The translations under genes were made by a program, and so were the position numbers. The notes under the pieces are model-generated. The model was not told where the DNA came from and made no database searches. It saw only the letters and a program-made list of their open reading frames with translations. A stretch of 64,000 nucleotides of DNA from Streptomyces paradoxus (GTDB lineage: Bacteria > Actinomycetota > Actinomycetes > Streptomycetales > Streptomycetaceae): positions 48,203 through 112,202 of the forward strand of contig NZ_JACHGV010000019.1 of assembly GCF_014202475.1 (NCBI RefSeq). Reading direction: 5' to 3'. Shown here one piece after another: positions 17,530 to 26,427 of the stretch. The first letter of the stretch is position 1; every line of letters begins with the position of its first letter.

Positions 17530-18777
17530 TCACCCGCGCGGGGACAGTGCTCCCAGCGGGTCGTCCAGGACCGGCTGCCAGGCCAGTTCCGCCGCACCGA
17601 CCAGGCTGTTGTGGTCGAGGGTGCAGGGCAGGATGGGGACGCCGCCGCTCTGGCCCCACAGACTGCGGTCGGCCACGACCGCGCGCAGGCGGCCGGGATC
17701 GGCGTCGAGGAGGGTGCGGTGCAGGCCGCCGAGGATGATGCGGTCCGGGTTGAGGATGTTGACCAGGCCGGCGAGGCCGAGGCCGAGGCGGTCGATGAGG
17801 ACCTCGGCGGCGGCTCGGACGCCCGGGTCGTCGTAGTGGTGGCGGACCAGGTCGATGGACTGCTGGAGCAGGGACACCTCGGGGCCCGGTTCGCGTCCGG
17901 CCTCGGTGAGGAAGGCCAGCGGGTCGGTCTCCACGTCGAGGCAGCCGCGGCTGCCGCAGTGGCAGGGGCGGCCCTCGGGGTGCACGGTGAGGTGCCCGAC
18001 CTCCAGCGCGAGGCCCGAACTGCCCCGGTGGAGGCGGCCGTCGAGGACGAGCGCGCCGCCGACACCGCGGTGGCCGGTGGCCACGCACAGCAGGTCGCGG
18101 GCGCCGCGGCCGGCGCCGTGCCGGTGCTCGGCGAGCGCGGCGAGGTTGACGTCGTTCGCGGCGAAGGCGGGCCCGTCGATACCGGCCGCGCGCACCTGCT
18201 CGGCGAAGATGTCCCGCACGGGCGCGCCCGCGGGCCAGGCCAGGTGGAGCGGGTTCAGTGCCAGACCCTCGGGTTCGGCGACGGCGGAGGGTACGGCGAG
18301 ACCCGCGCCCACGCACCGGAGCCCGGTCTCGCGCAACAGCTCGGCGCCGGCCGTGACGACGGAGGCGAGCACCTTGGCCGGGTCGGCGTCGACGACCTCG
18401 CAGCCGGGCGCGGTGGCGACGATCCGGCCGCCCAGCCCGACCAGCGCCGCCCGGAAGCCGTCGGCGTGCACCTGCGCGGCGAGCGCGACGGGCCCGTCGT
18501 CGGCGACGGCCAGCCTGTGGGAGGGCCTGCCCTGCGATCCGGCCGCAGCGCCGGGCCGGGCGTCGACCCGGATCAGCCCGAGTGCCTCCAGCTCGGCGGC
18601 GACCGCGCCGGCCGTCGCCCGCGTCACCCCGAGCTCGGCGGTGAGCACGGCCCGGGTCGGCGCGCGACCGGTGTGGACGAGCTCCAGGGCCGGTCCGAGC
18701 GCCGCGCGCCCCCGGTCCAGCCGCGTCCTCGAGGTGCTCCCGTCCCCCGCCTGCCGGGGGTCCGCCTTCCCGCTCAT
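17530..18777 (-). CDS. ROK-family transcriptional regulator
   Basis: 415 residues. An N-terminal winged HTH (LVHTGRAPTRAVLTAELGVTRATAGAVAAEL) precedes a ROK sugar-kinase-like domain with GAGLAVPSAV, ANDVNLAALAEH, and the zinc motif CHCGSRGCLDVE preceded by VGHLTVHPEGRP. Such proteins (NagC, XylR, Mlc types) are repressors or activators responding to sugars. The phosphate-binding and catalytic parts look degenerate compared with true kinases, consistent with a regulator. No sugar operon is adjacent on its strand. A hairpin-like CTCCCGCGGGAG at 17505-17516 follows the stop and may end its transcript. Confidence 0.88.
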   Translation of the reverse strand: MSGKADPRQAGDGSTSRTRLDRGRAALGPALELVHTGRAPTRAVLTAELGVTRATAGAVAAELEALGLIRVDARPGAAAGSQGRPSHRLAVADDGPVALAAQVHADGFRAALVGLGGRIVATAPGCEVVDADPAKVLASVVTAGAELLRETGLRCVGAGLAVPSAVAEPEGLALNPLHLAWPAGAPVRDIFAEQVRAAGIDGPAFAANDVNLAALAEHRHGAGRGARDLLCVATGHRGVGGALVLDGRLHRGSSGLALEVGHLTVHPEGRPCHCGSRGCLDVETDPLAFLTEAGREPGPEVSLLQQSIDLVRHHYDDPGVRAAAEVLIDRLGLGLAGLVNILNPDRIILGGLHRTLLDADPGRLRAVVADRSLWGQSGGVPILPCTLDHNSLVGAAELAWQPVLDDPLGALSPRG

Positions 18778-18814
18778 GAGGGCGAGTCTCCCATGATCCG
18801 CCGGAGTGTCCGGC

Positions 18815-19465
18815 CTACAGGCCGCTGACCCGCAGCGTGATGTTGAGGCGGCCCGTCAGCCCCAGGCCGGGCGGTGCCGTGCCCGGGTGGACCCGGGGGA
18901 CCCCGTGGTAGGCGAGGCGGGACGGGCCGCCGAAGACGAAGAGGTCGCCGCTGCGCAGCTCGACGTCGGTGTAGGGACGGGCGCGGGTCTCGGAGTTGCC
19001 GAAACGGAAGACGCAGGTGTCGCCGAGGCTCAGCGAAACCACCGGCGCGTCCGATTTCTCGTCGCTGTCGCGGTGCATGCCCATGCGGGCGTCGGCGCTG
19101 TAGAAGTTGATCAGAGCGATGTCGTAGGCCGGTGCCGGTCCCCCGAGGGTGTCCCGGACCGCCCGACGGCCCAGCTCCCCCAGCCAGTGCGGGAACGGCT
19201 TCACCGGGGAGCCGTCCCCGTCGACGACCGTGCGGGCGTAGCCGTACGGGTACCAGTGCCGGCCCAGGCACACCTGCCGGGCGGTCATGGTGCCGCCGCC
19301 GGGGGTGCGGACGGTGCGCAGCCCGGCGGGTGGCCGGGCCCAGTCGCGGCAGGCGTCGAGCAGTGCGCGCTGCCGCTCCGCGTCCAGCCAGTCCGGCAGG
19401 TGCACGGCGCCGGGTGCCACCTCCGTACGGTCTCTGGCAAACAGCTCGGCGTCCATGCCCTCCAT
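18815..19465 (-). CDS. alkB: AlkB-family 2-oxoglutarate/Fe(II) dioxygenase
   Basis: 216 residues, the usual size for bacterial AlkB. The iron ligands are H131 and D133 in GMHRDSDE and H187 in LAYHGVPRV. The 2-oxoglutarate arginine lies in RLNITLR (R206 and R212). The substrate-lid region has WYPYGYARTVVDGDG. AlkB removes methyl groups from N1-methyladenine and N3-methylcytosine in DNA by oxidation. It is divergent from the RlmG-like gene, with only 47 bp between start codons, so the two promoters must overlap. It lies 37 bp upstream of the ROK regulator start on the same strand; shared transcription is possible. Confidence 0.92.
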   Translation of the reverse strand: MEGMDAELFARDRTEVAPGAVHLPDWLDAERQRALLDACRDWARPPAGLRTVRTPGGGTMTARQVCLGRHWYPYGYARTVVDGDGSPVKPFPHWLGELGRRAVRDTLGGPAPAYDIALINFYSADARMGMHRDSDEKSDAPVVSLSLGDTCVFRFGNSETRARPYTDVELRSGDLFVFGGPSRLAYHGVPRVHPGTAPPGLGLTGRLNITLRVSGL

Positions 19466-19512
19466 GGTGCCCGACCTGTCCTGAGCTGCGGCTCGGCTAG
19501 CCTGGTCGCACC

Positions 19513-20655
19513 ATGAACGACCGTATGACGACGCCGTGGGGCGAACCGGCGCTGACCCGTTTCCCCGAGGACCCGCGCGACCGGCTGCGCGCCTGGGACG
19601 CCTCGGACGAGTACCTGCTGAGGCATCTGGCCGCGGAACGGGTGCCGCTGGACGGCACGGTCGTGGTCGTCGGGGACCGCTGGGGCGCGCTGGTCACGGC
19701 GCTCGCGGCGCACCGGCCGGTGCAGATCACCGACTCCTTCCTCGCGCGGGAGGCGACCCGCGCCAACCTCGCGCGGGCCGGTGCCGACCCGGATGCGGTG
19801 CGGCTGCTGACCACGCAGGATCCGCCGCCGGAGCGGGTCGACGTGCTGCTGGTGCGGGTGCCGAAGAGCCTGGCGCTGCTGGAGGACCAGTTGCTGCGGC
19901 TGGCGCCGGCCGTGCACGCGGGGACGGTCGTCGTGGGGGCGGGCATGGTGAAGGAGATCCACACCTCGACACTGGGGTTGTTCGAGCGGATCCTCGGCCC
20001 GACCCGCACCTCGCTCGCCGAGAAGAAGGCCCGGCTGATCTTCTGCACGCCGGATCCGGCGCTGGAGCGGCCCGCCAACCCGTGGCCGTACGTCTACACG
20101 CTGCCGGACGGCATCGGCCCCGCCGCGGGAGGCACCGTCGTCAACCACGCGGGGGTCTTCTGCGCCGACCGGCTCGACATCGGGACGCGGTTCTTCCTCG
20201 GGCATCTGCCGCCGGCAGGGGGCGGCCGGGTGGTGGACCTGGGGTGCGGCAACGGTGTGGTGGGGACGTCGGTGGCACTGGCCGACCCGGACGCCGAGGT
20301 GCTGTTCGTGGACGAGTCCTTCCAGGCCGTGGCCTCGGCGGAGGCGACGCACAAGGCCAACGGCGCGCCCGGGCACGCCGAGTTCCGGGTCGGGGACGGA
20401 CTGGCGGGCGTGCCGTCCGGCAGTGTCGATCTGGTCCTCAGCAACCCGCCGTTCCACTCCCACCAGGCGACGACGGACGCCACGGCCTGGCGGATGTTCA
20501 CCGGGGCGCGGCGTACGCTGCGGCCGGGCGGGGAGCTGTGGGTGGTCGGCAACCGGCACCTGGGCTACCACGTCAAGCTGCGGAAGCTGTTCGGCAACAG
20601 CCGGCTCGTCGCGAGCGATCCGAAGTTCGTGGTGCTGAGGGCCGTCAAGCGGTAG
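19513..20655 (+). CDS. RlmG/RsmC-type rRNA (guanine-N2) methyltransferase
   Basis: 380 residues, close to the length of E. coli RlmG. The N-terminal half is a degenerate methyltransferase-like domain (VVVVGDRWGALVTALAAHRP). The C-terminal half is catalytic: VVDLGCGNGVVGTSVALADP for SAM binding and the SNPPFHSH motif with N311 for guanine N2 methylation. RlmG modifies G1835 of 23S rRNA and RsmC G1207 of 16S rRNA; the two are hard to separate by eye. The gene end overlaps the end of the converging aldolase gene by 11 bp. It starts 47 bp from the divergent alkB gene, pairing a nucleic-acid repair with an RNA modification enzyme. Confidence 0.85.
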   Translation: MNDRMTTPWGEPALTRFPEDPRDRLRAWDASDEYLLRHLAAERVPLDGTVVVVGDRWGALVTALAAHRPVQITDSFLAREATRANLARAGADPDAVRLLTTQDPPPERVDVLLVRVPKSLALLEDQLLRLAPAVHAGTVVVGAGMVKEIHTSTLGLFERILGPTRTSLAEKKARLIFCTPDPALERPANPWPYVYTLPDGIGPAAGGTVVNHAGVFCADRLDIGTRFFLGHLPPAGGGRVVDLGCGNGVVGTSVALADPDAEVLFVDESFQAVASAEATHKANGAPGHAEFRVGDGLAGVPSGSVDLVLSNPPFHSHQATTDATAWRMFTGARRTLRPGGELWVVGNRHLGYHVKLRKLFGNSRLVASDPKFVVLRAVKR

Positions 20656-21505
20656 CGGAGCCCAGGGTCTGGAGGGTCCTGGCGACCGTCCGTGTCATCG
20701 CCTCCCGGGCGAGGGTCAGGTAGCTGCGCGGGTCGACCGCCTCGGGGCGGTCGGTGAGGAAGTCCCGGATGGCTCCGGTCAGCGCGATGTTCAGGGCCGT
20801 GCCGATGTTGACCTTGGTGATGCCCCCGGCGACGGCCGCCCTGAGTTCGTCGTCCGGGACTCCGGAGGAGCCGTGCAGGACGAGCGGGACGTCCAGTGCG
20901 GCCGACAGGCGTTTGAGCAGGGCGTGGTCGAGGGCCGCCGTGCGGGTGGTCATGGCGTGCGAGGTGCCGATGGCGACGGCCAGGGCGTCCACGCCCGAGT
21001 CGGCGACGAAGGCCCGCGCCTCGTCGGGGTCGGTTCGGGCGCCGGGGGCGTGCGCGTCCAGCGGGGGCCTGCCGTTCTTGCCGCCGATCTGGCCCAGTTC
21101 GGCCTCGATCCACAGCCCTCTTGCATGCGCCCAGTCGACCGCCGCCCGGGTCGCGGTGAGGTTCTCGGCGTAGGGCAGGCGGGCCGCGTCGTACATCACG
21201 GAGCTGAAGCCGGCGTCCGCGGCCTGGTGCAGCAGGGCGTCGCTCTGCACGTGGTCGAGGTGCAACGCGACCGGTACGGCGGCACGTTCGGCCACGGTGA
21301 CGGCCGCGCGGGCGAGCGGGAGCAGCTGTCCGCCGCGGAACTTCACCGCGTTCTCGCTGACCTGGAGGACGACGGGGGCGCGCACGGACTCGGCGCCCGC
21401 GACGACGGCCTCGACGTGCTCCAGGGTGATGACGTTGAAGGAGGCGACGGCCGAGCCGGCCGTGGCGGCGCCGGTGACGAGGTCGCCGGTGGTGGTCAGG
21501 GGCAC
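20645..21505 (-). CDS. Class II fructose/tagatose-bisphosphate aldolase (AgaY/GatY-like)
   Basis: 286 residues, the size of GatY/KbaY subunits. It has the zinc-site histidines in ALHLDHVQSDALL, the GFSSVMYDAARLPYAENL block, EAELGQIGGKNG, VAIGTSH, LHGSSG and the phosphate-binding KVNIGTALNIAL. Family members split tagatose-1,6-bisphosphate or fructose-1,6-bisphosphate into triose phosphates. The neighbouring SIS-domain gene, 226 bp upstream on the same strand, and the divergent DeoR regulator form an Aga-type amino-sugar set, so tagatose-bisphosphate is the likelier substrate. No phosphofructokinase-like gene is in the window. The gene converges on the rRNA methyltransferase with an 11-bp overlap. 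Confidence 0.85.
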   Translation of the reverse strand: MPLTTTGDLVTGAATAGSAVASFNVITLEHVEAVVAGAESVRAPVVLQVSENAVKFRGGQLLPLARAAVTVAERAAVPVALHLDHVQSDALLHQAADAGFSSVMYDAARLPYAENLTATRAAVDWAHARGLWIEAELGQIGGKNGRPPLDAHAPGARTDPDEARAFVADSGVDALAVAIGTSHAMTTRTAALDHALLKRLSAALDVPLVLHGSSGVPDDELRAAVAGGITKVNIGTALNIALTGAIRDFLTDRPEAVDPRSYLTLAREAMTRTVARTLQTLGSATA

Positions 21506-21731
21506 GGGGTCTCCTGGGGCCTGTCGTTCGGATCAGGCCGGCTGGGAGAGGGACTGCGCCTCTCGGCCGGCCCGGGCGGGGCGGGGTGCGTGCGGTTGCC
21601 GGGCGGAGGAGGAGTCGACGCGATGGGGCCCCTCCCGTGCGAGCGCTGCCGGAGCCGGCGACGGACGACGACGCGGCCGGTGTGCGTGCCACGCCCCGCG
21701 ACGGCGAGGGGAATCGGGACGAGCCCCTGGG

Positions 21732-22613
21732 TCAGGGCGCGAGGATCACCGAGCGTGTGAGGTGGCGTGGGCTGTCGGGGTCCAGCCCGCGGGACGCGGC
21801 GACGGCGACCGCGAGCCGCTGGACGCGGACGAGTTCGGCGAGCGGGTCGAGGCGCCCGGCGATCCACAACGCGCCTGTGTCACGCACCTGTTCGGCGAGT
21901 CCGTCCGGTGCGTCGCCCAGCATCCAGGTCGCCGTGCCCCGGGTGCTGACGCTGATGGGGCCGTGCCGGTACTCCATCGCCGGGTAGGCCTCCGCCCAGG
22001 CCAGCGCGGCCTCGCGCATCTTCAGTCCGGCCTCGTCGGCCAGGCCGACCGTCCAGCCGCGCCCGAGGAAGGTGAACTGCCCGCACTCCACCAGACCTTC
22101 GGGCAGCGGCTCCGTCAGGGCGGTGCGCGCGTCGGCGACGGCCGCTTCGGGGTGGAGGCCGAGGTGGGCGCGGAGCAGGGTGAGGGCCGTGGTCGCGAAC
22201 CGGGTCTGGACGACGGAGCGTTCGTCCGCGAAGTCCAGGACGGCGAGTTCCCCGGCGGCCGTGCGCACGGGCGTGTCGGGGTCGGCGGTGATCGCGGTGG
22301 TGCGGGTGGTGCCCTTCAACCGGCCCAGCAGGTCCAGGACTTCGGTCGTGGTGCCGGAGCGGGTGAGGGCGACGACCCGGTCGTAGCGGCGGCCGTGGGG
22401 GAACTCCGAGGCGGCGAAGGCGTCGGTCTCGCCCTGGCCCGCGCCTTCGCGCAGGGCCGCGGCGGCCCGCGCCATGAAGTACGAGGTGCCGCAGCCGACG
22501 ATCGCGACCCGCTCTCCCGGGGCGGGCAGCGCCTTCGCGTGGTGGGCCGCCTGCGACGCGGCGCGTGCCCAGCACTCGGGCTGGCTGGTCAGCTCGTCCT
22601 CGACATGCGTCAT
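21732..22613 (-). CDS. SIS-domain sugar isomerase/deaminase, AgaS-like
   Basis: 293 residues. Two SIS domains: the first has VAIVGCGTSYFMARAAAALRE and VALTRSGTTTEVLDLLGRLKG with the SxSxS-like sugar-phosphate loop, the second has FTFLGRGWTVGLADEAGLKMREAALAWAEAYPAMEYRHGP, typical of GlmS/AgaS isomerase domains. AgaS-type proteins deaminate or isomerise galactosamine 6-phosphate. ATG 22613 follows GGAGGGTGC on the minus strand; 21 upstream codons in frame look non-coding. It leads the aldolase gene and is divergent from the DeoR gene with 117 bp between start codons, so it is the first gene of a likely DeoR-controlled operon. Confidence 0.85.
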   Translation of the reverse strand: MTHVEDELTSQPECWARAASQAAHHAKALPAPGERVAIVGCGTSYFMARAAAALREGAGQGETDAFAASEFPHGRRYDRVVALTRSGTTTEVLDLLGRLKGTTRTTAITADPDTPVRTAAGELAVLDFADERSVVQTRFATTALTLLRAHLGLHPEAAVADARTALTEPLPEGLVECGQFTFLGRGWTVGLADEAGLKMREAALAWAEAYPAMEYRHGPISVSTRGTATWMLGDAPDGLAEQVRDTGALWIAGRLDPLAELVRVQRLAVAVAASRGLDPDSPRHLTRSVILAP

Positions 22614-22661
22614 CCCGCACCCTCCGCTCTGATTGTTCCTGCAAGATAGCGCCAGTTTTCG

Positions 22662-22676
22662 AGCATCATCAAGCAT
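22662..22676. promoter_or_regulatory. Possible DeoR operator with direct AGCAT repeats
   Basis: In the 117-bp divergent region between the SIS and DeoR genes, AGCAT occurs at 22662-22666 and 22672-22676, ten bases or one helical turn apart. DeoR-type regulators often bind such repeats. The pattern is short and could be chance. Confidence 0.35.
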
Positions 22677-22730
22677 TCGGCCGCTTCGGGTGCGCTAGGG
22701 TCGCCCGGAGATCGAGACGTGGAGGTGCGG

Positions 22731-23510
22731 ATGTCGCGCGACGCCCGCTGGAAGGCGCTGCTGGAACTGCTCGTGGAGCGCGGCCGGCTGGACGTCGAGG
22801 ACGCGGCGGCCGAGCTCGGGGTGTCGGCGGCGACGATCCGCCGTGACTTCGACGGGCTCGCCGAGCAGCAGATGCTGGTGCGCACCCGGGGCGGTGCGGT
22901 CGTGCACGGCGTGTCCTACGAGTTGCCGCTGCGCTACAAGACGGCCCGCCACGCCTCCGAGAAGCAGCGCATCGCCAAGGCGGTGGCGGACCTGGTGGCG
23001 CCGGGCGAGGCGGTCGGCCTGACCGGGGGGACCACCACGACCGAGGTGGCGCGGGCGCTGGCCGTGCGCGGGGACCTGGTGTCGGGGGCGCCCGCGCTGA
23101 CCGTGGTGACGAACGCGCTGAACATCGCGAACGAGCTGGCGGTGCGGCCCCAGTTCAAGATCGTGCTGACCGGAGGGGTCGCGCGGGCCCAGTCGTACGA
23201 GCTGGTCGGGCCGCTCGCGGACGGGGTGCTGGGGCAGATCACCGTCGACGTGGCGGTGCTCGGTGTCGTCGCCTTCGACGTGACGCACGGCGCCGCGGCG
23301 CACGACGAGGCGGAGGCGGCGGTCAACCGGCTGCTGTGCGAGCGGGCGGAGCGGGTGGTGGTCGCCGCCGACTCCAGCAAGCTGGGGCAGCGGGCGTTCG
23401 CCCGGATCTGTGCGGCCGAGGCGGTGGACACGCTGGTCACGGACACGGCGGCCGACGCGGAGGCGGTGCGGCGCTTCGAGGAGGCCGGGCTGCGGGTCGT
23501 CACGGTCTGA
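22731..23510 (+). CDS. DeoR-family regulator, AgaR-like
   Basis: 259 residues. The winged helix (RWKALLELLVERGRLDVEDAAAELGVSAATIRRDFDGL) is followed by the sensor domain: LTGGTTTTEVARAL, VVTNALNIANEL, LTGGVARAQSYELVG, VAVLGVVAFDVTHGAAAHDEAEAAVNRLLCERAERVVVAADSSKLG. The last part matches sugar-phosphate-binding DeoR proteins such as AgaR. ATG 22731 is chosen; GGAGGTGCGG directly before it is the ribosome binding site, which rules out the GTG at 22719. The divergent SIS and aldolase genes are the obvious targets. It differs clearly from the DeoR protein at 9.3 kb. Confidence 0.88.
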   Translation: MSRDARWKALLELLVERGRLDVEDAAAELGVSAATIRRDFDGLAEQQMLVRTRGGAVVHGVSYELPLRYKTARHASEKQRIAKAVADLVAPGEAVGLTGGTTTTEVARALAVRGDLVSGAPALTVVTNALNIANELAVRPQFKIVLTGGVARAQSYELVGPLADGVLGQITVDVAVLGVVAFDVTHGAAAHDEAEAAVNRLLCERAERVVVAADSSKLGQRAFARICAAEAVDTLVTDTAADAEAVRRFEEAGLRVVTV

Positions 23511-23576
23511 TGGCGGCGGTCCGCCGGCGGCGGCTCTAGGCTTGGGCTGAGGCGCCTACCGGGCAGGGAGGCTGTC

Positions 23577-25403
23577 ATGGGCGGAGCGGCACGAAACCAG
23601 GGCGGGCGGCGGTACGTTCCGATCGCCGAGCACGGGCTGATCGGCGATCTGCGCAGCGTGGCGCTGGTGGGGACCGACGGCACGATCGACTGGTACTGCT
23701 GCCCGGCCTTCGACGCGCCGAGCGTGTTCGCCTCGATCCTGGACGCGGAGCGCGGTGGCTGCTTCGAACTGGCGGCGACCGTGCCGGCCCGGACCAAGCA
23801 GTTCTACTTCCCCGACACCAACGTCCTGATCACCCGGTTCTTCACCGAGGACGGGGTGGGCGAGGTGCAGGACTTCATGCCGGTCGGCGGCGGGCCGGCC
23901 GAGGCGGAGCGGCACCGGCTGATCCGGCGGGTGGTGTGCGTGCGCGGCTCGATCCCGTTCCGAACGCGGGTGGCGCCCCGGTTCGACTACGGCTCCCTGC
24001 CGCACACCGTCCGGCTGACCGGTGACACCGCCAAGTTCGAGACCGAGAGCCTGACGCTCGCGCTGACGGCGACCGTGCCTCTGGAGGTGGACGGGCCGGA
24101 CGTGTGCGGCGACTTCAAGCTCTCCGAGGGCGACTCGGCCGTCTTCGCGCTGGACAAGGTCGGCGGCGATGTGACGCCCCGGCGCTGCGCCCGCACGGAG
24201 GCGGAGGAGCAGTTCGCGGCGACGGTGGCGTACTGGCGGCGCTGGCTGTCGGCGTCCCGGTACAAGGGCCGCTGGCGGGAGATGGTGCACCGCTCGGCCC
24301 TGACGCTGAAGCTGCTCACGTACGCGCCGACCGGGGCGATCGTGGCCGCGCCGACGACGAGCCTGCCCGAGGAACTGGGCGGGGAGCGCAACTGGGACTA
24401 CCGGTACGTGTGGGTGCGTGACGCGGCCTTCTGTGTGTACGCGCTGCTGCGGCTGGGCTTCACCGGGGAGGCCGAGGCGTTCATGGAGTTCGTGACCCGG
24501 CACATCAGCCCGGGTGACGGCAAGACCTCCGGACCGTTGCAGATCATGTACGGCATCGACGGGCGCACCGAGCTGCCCGAGCGCACCCTGGATCACCTGG
24601 AGGGCCACCACGGCTCCGCGCCGGTACGGGTCGGCAACGCGGCGGCCGACCAGCTCCAGCTGGACATCTACGGCGCGCTGATCGACTCCATCTACCTCTA
24701 CGACAAGTGGGCCAAGCCCATCTCCAGCGGCCACTGGGACAACGTGTGCGCGCTGGTGGACTGGGTGTGCGCGCACTGGGACCAGCCCGACGAGGGGATC
24801 TGGGAGACACGGGGCGGGCGCAGGAACTTCCTGTACTCGCGGCTGATGTGCTGGGTGGCGATCGAGCGGGCCATCCGGATGGCCAACCGGCGCGGCCTGC
24901 CGGCCGACCTGCCGCGCTGGCGGGAGTGCCGCGACAGGATCTACCGGCGGATCATGAGCCGGGGCTGGTGCGAGGAGCGCGGGGCGTTCGTCCAGCACGA
25001 GGACGGTGACGTGCTGGACGCGGCCGTGCTGATGATGCCGCTGACGAAGTTCATCGCTCCCACCGATCCGAAGTGGCTGTCGACGCTGGACGTGCTCACC
25101 GAGGAGCTGGTGTCCGACTCGCTGGTCTACCGCTACGACCCCCGCTCCAGCCCCGACGGACTGCGCGGCGACGAGGGCACGTTCTCCATCTGCTCCTTCT
25201 GGTACGTCGAGGCGATGGTGCACGCCGGCCGGATCGACGAGGCGCGCCTGGCCTTCGAGAAGATGCTGACCTACGCCAACCATCTCGGGCTGTACGCAGA
25301 GGAGATCAGCCACACCGGGGAGCAGCAGGGCAACTTCCCGCAGGCGTTCACGCACCTCGCGCTGATCAGCGCGGCCTTCAATCTGGACCGGGCGCTCGGC
25401 TGA
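23577..25403 (+). CDS. Glycoside hydrolase family 15 enzyme (trehalase/glucoamylase-like)
   Basis: 608 residues. The N-terminal beta-sandwich domain has YVPIAEHGLIGDLRSVALVGTDGTIDWYCCP, and the (alpha/alpha)6 barrel has ERNWDYRYVWVRDAAFCVYALLRLG, IMYGIDGRTELPE, GNAAADQLQLDIYG and ISHTGEQQGNFPQAFTHLALI, which holds the likely catalytic base Glu. Length and motifs fit the actinobacterial GH15 enzymes that include mycobacterial-type trehalases. No signal peptide is seen, so it should act in the cytosol on trehalose or small alpha-glucosides. ATG 23577 follows GGGAGGCTGTC. It lies 66 bp after the DeoR gene on the same strand and could share its transcript. Confidence 0.88.
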   Translation: MGGAARNQGGRRYVPIAEHGLIGDLRSVALVGTDGTIDWYCCPAFDAPSVFASILDAERGGCFELAATVPARTKQFYFPDTNVLITRFFTEDGVGEVQDFMPVGGGPAEAERHRLIRRVVCVRGSIPFRTRVAPRFDYGSLPHTVRLTGDTAKFETESLTLALTATVPLEVDGPDVCGDFKLSEGDSAVFALDKVGGDVTPRRCARTEAEEQFAATVAYWRRWLSASRYKGRWREMVHRSALTLKLLTYAPTGAIVAAPTTSLPEELGGERNWDYRYVWVRDAAFCVYALLRLGFTGEAEAFMEFVTRHISPGDGKTSGPLQIMYGIDGRTELPERTLDHLEGHHGSAPVRVGNAAADQLQLDIYGALIDSIYLYDKWAKPISSGHWDNVCALVDWVCAHWDQPDEGIWETRGGRRNFLYSRLMCWVAIERAIRMANRRGLPADLPRWRECRDRIYRRIMSRGWCEERGAFVQHEDGDVLDAAVLMMPLTKFIAPTDPKWLSTLDVLTEELVSDSLVYRYDPRSSPDGLRGDEGTFSICSFWYVEAMVHAGRIDEARLAFEKMLTYANHLGLYAEEISHTGEQQGNFPQAFTHLALISAAFNLDRALG

Positions 25404-25406
25404 CGC

Positions 25407-26366
25407 TCAGTGCCCGTGACTGTCGTCCGCATGCCCCTCGGGGGTACCGGACCCGGGCGCCGCTCCCCCGGCGCGAACCGTGAACGCGGCCGTGTGGACC
25501 GTGCCCTCGTGCTTGAAGTCGAGGAACAGGCGGTAGGAGCCTGAGCTGGGTGCCGTGGCCGTGAACGAGATGTCCGGGCCGGGCCTGGTCGTGCCGTCGC
25601 CGGGTTCGCCGTTCGGGTGGACGTGCAGGTAGGCGAGGTCGCCGGAGCGCAGGGCGACCAGGTGGCCGTACGCGCCGAGGTAGGGCTGGAGGTCGGTGAC
25701 GGGCTTGCCGTCGCGGGCGACCTTCAGCTTCAGTTCGCTCGCCTTGCCCGGGCGCAGGGCGCCGGTCAGCCGCACCTCGTAGCCGTCGGCCCGGGCCGTG
25801 GCGCTCTCCTTCGGCAGCTGCCGGGCCTGGTACGGACCGGAGGCTGCGAGGTCCGCGCCGAGGGTGAGGTTCTCGGCGGCCTTCTTGTCCGGGGTGAAGT
25901 CGGCGAAGACGCGGTAGCCGCCCGCACGGGGCAGGTCCACGGGGGTGCTCCAGGTGCCGTCGGCGGCGCGGGTGGGGTGCAGATGGCGGTAGGTGACCAG
26001 GTCACGTGAGGCCACGATGAGGTGCAGTTCCTTGTCGTGCTCGCGCTGGTAGGCGGTGACCGCGCGGCCGTCGGCGTCCCGGACGGTGAAGCGCAGGCCG
26101 GCCCGCTTGCCCGCGGTGACGCGCGGGGTTTCGAGGTCGAGGGTGTAGCCGCCCTCGGAGATCTGCAGGCCGCCGGCCGGGGGCGTGTCGTGGCCGGCGT
26201 GGCCGGCGCCCTGCTCCGGCTCCGGGCCGGGCCGGGTGTGTTCGTCCTCGTGCTTCGGGGGGCTGTCGGCGACGACGGGGCCGACGCCCTGCCCGACGCC
26301 GTAGGCCGCGCCGAAGGTCGCTGCCAGCGCGGCGGCGAAGGTGGTGATCCTCAGTCCGTTGTTCAT
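25407..26366 (-). CDS. Exported His-rich protein, divergent from the copper-export genes
   Basis: 319 residues. A hydrophobic N-terminus (RITTFAAALAATFGAAYGVG) acts as signal peptide or anchor. The mature part opens with a charged, His-containing stretch (HEDEHTRPGPEPEQGAGHAGHD), then beta-strand-rich repeats with YRHLHPTRAADG and LAYLHVHPNGEPGDG, and ends in GHADDSHGH. These clustered histidines suggest metal binding outside the membrane. No named family is recognised. The gene is divergent from copZ, and its promoter holds a CsoR-type palindrome between -35 and -10, so copper induction is strongly suggested. A periplasm-like copper carrier is the best guess. It converges on the GH15 gene with 3 bp between stops. 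Confidence 0.75.
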   Translation of the reverse strand: MNNGLRITTFAAALAATFGAAYGVGQGVGPVVADSPPKHEDEHTRPGPEPEQGAGHAGHDTPPAGGLQISEGGYTLDLETPRVTAGKRAGLRFTVRDADGRAVTAYQREHDKELHLIVASRDLVTYRHLHPTRAADGTWSTPVDLPRAGGYRVFADFTPDKKAAENLTLGADLAASGPYQARQLPKESATARADGYEVRLTGALRPGKASELKLKVARDGKPVTDLQPYLGAYGHLVALRSGDLAYLHVHPNGEPGDGTTRPGPDISFTATAPSSGSYRLFLDFKHEGTVHTAAFTVRAGGAAPGSGTPEGHADDSHGH

Positions 26367-26427
26367 GGCCGTCGGCTCCTTCAGGTATCCGGGCCTCCCG
26401 CTCCGATGCGGGGCCTCCATGCAGCTC

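Noticed and set aside
20645..20655. 11-bp overlap of two converging genes
   Set aside because: Both C-termini look normal; short tail-to-tail overlaps are common and need no special explanation.
23556..25355. Open minus-strand frame of 599 codons
   Set aside because: Antisense to the GH15 gene, which has all family motifs.
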